This document shows positions 46,571 through 47,069 of a stretch of DNA of 47,069 nt, in pieces. A program made the position numbers and the translations under genes. Within the stretch, counting starts at the first letter, position 1. Every line of letters starts with the position of its first letter. Origin of the DNA: SpSt-583 sp034434015. Its GTDB lineage: Bacteria > Chloroflexota > Anaerolineae > Anaerolineales > UBA6663. The stretch is from contig DAOUAB010000221.1 in NCBI GenBank assembly GCA_034434015.1, positions 1 through 47,069 on the forward strand. The letters run 5' to 3'. The notes below the pieces were generated by a model. It was given only the letters and a program-made list of their open reading frames with translations, made no database searches and was not told the DNA's origin.

Positions 46571-47069
46571 CGCGCGCCTCCGGGCCGCAGGGCCTGCTGC
46601 GTCGCCGGGTTGAAGAACCGGACCATGAGCGGGTCGAGGTCAAAGCGCACCGGAGTGCCGATAGGATAGTTCACGCGCCGGTCGCCGCGGATGTGCACGA
46701 TCTCGCCCCCGTTCAGGTTGACGTGCAGGACGGTGTAGGCGCCGTGCATGTCGGTGGTGTAGACCGTGCCGGCCAGGGCGCCCTCCGGCTGGATCCGGGC
46801 GGCCTCCGGCCGGAAGCCGACGATCACGTCCCCGCCTGCGCCCAGGCCGGTCCGCCAGGCCGGCGGCGCCGGGTAGCGGTTCTCGCCGGGCAAGCGGACC
46901 GCGCCGGCGGCGGCGTCCCAGCGGCCCGTGATCAGGTTCATGCCCGGGCTGCCGATGAAGCGGGCTACGAACAGGTTGGCCGGGTCGTAGTACACCTCGT
47001 GCGGGGTGCCGGCCTGCTGGATCTCGGCGGCGGACATCACCACGATGCGGTCGCCCATGGCCATGGCCT
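46567..47069 (-). CDS. Second ABC sugar transporter ATP-binding protein, 3' part
   Basis: The frame runs off the window end, so only the last ~167 residues are seen. AMGDRIVVMSAAEIQQAGTP is the region just after the H-loop of MalK-type ATPases, followed by VYYDPANLFVARFIGSPGMN and a TOBE-like regulatory domain (VIVGFRPEAARIQPEG, VYTTDMHGAYTVLHVNL). The ATPase motifs themselves lie outside. The stop overlaps the start of the next ATPase by ATGA. Tandem MalK-like ATPases occur in some polyol and glycerol importers, which may hint at the substrate class. Confidence 0.88.
   Translation of the reverse strand, partial: AMAMGDRIVVMSAAEIQQAGTPHEVYYDPANLFVARFIGSPGMNLITGRWDAAAGAVRLPGENRYPAPPAWRTGLGAGGDVIVGFRPEAARIQPEGALAGTVYTTDMHGAYTVLHVNLNGGEIVHIRGDRRVNYPIGTPVRFDLDPLMVRFFNPATQQALRPGGAR

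Overview
The window is very GC-rich (roughly two thirds or more G+C by eye), densely coding, and carries 40 protein genes. No rRNA, tRNA, CRISPR array, transposase or phage gene was seen, and no stretch over 300 bases lacks a gene; the longest gap is 229 bases. The gene content suggests a member of the Chloroflexota (Anaerolineae-like): a membrane baseplate-J-like protein next to ruvX-mltG, WD40 proteins with Thr/Pro linkers, and stacked sugar-catabolism modules. This placement is inference from gene families, not from a marker phylogeny.

Layout. 1-7235 (+): 3' part of a TldD/PmbA-type protein, an adenylate/guanylate cyclase fused to cyclic-nucleotide-binding domains, an M42 aminopeptidase, two STAS anti-sigma-antagonist proteins, a rho-independent terminator, then mutS. 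7220-10968 (-): a truncated-looking G8 (CEMIP-like) protein, a short arylamine N-acetyltransferase, and an amidohydrolase fused to a CYTH domain. 11084-12394 (+): pyrimidine-nucleoside phosphorylase, sharing a palindromic -10 region with the amidohydrolase. 12381-18634 (-): a tight run of baseplate-J-like membrane protein, ruvX, mltG, a short substrate-binding lipoprotein and a GT39-like membrane glycosyltransferase. 18686-22912 (+): grpB-like gene, a small GRD-motif protein and a one-TM WD40 protein, all overlapping, then a class III aminotransferase. 22943-25834 (-): a large FAD/Fe-S oxidoreductase. 25928-27781 (+): a membrane PAS-GAF-GGDEF diguanylate cyclase.

27801-47069 (-) is one long co-directional block of 19 genes, most of it a sugar or polyol uptake and catabolism cluster. 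In transcription order: two tandem MalK-type ABC ATPases (the first cut by the window edge), a D-tagatose 3-epimerase-like enzyme, a UPF0261 (Tm-1 N-terminal-like) protein, a four-TM protein, a PEP-hydrolase-like TIM barrel (Tm-1 C-terminal-like), a GlcD-like FAD oxidase and its Fe-S partner, a second epimerase, a second UPF0261 protein, a creatininase-family amidohydrolase, a TIM-barrel isomerase, a Gfo/Idh/MocA dehydrogenase, a xylose-isomerase-like enzyme, xylulokinase, another TIM-barrel isomerase with another Gfo/Idh/MocA dehydrogenase, a TauE/SafE exporter and a Nudix hydrolase. Two sub-modules occur twice in the same order (epimerase then UPF0261; TIM isomerase then Gfo/Idh). The likely logic is import by an ABC transporter encoded mainly upstream of the window, isomerisation and oxidation by the isomerase/dehydrogenase sets and the FAD/Fe-S oxidase, and phosphorylation by XylB. 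The substrate cannot be read from the sequence.

The parts most worth following up are the split Tm-1-like genes in the sugar cluster, the intercistronic inverted repeats in that cluster, the GrpB-GRD-WD40 trio, the amidohydrolase-CYTH fusion, and a recurring promoter architecture (extended -10 motifs, overlapping divergent -10s and possible leaderless starts).
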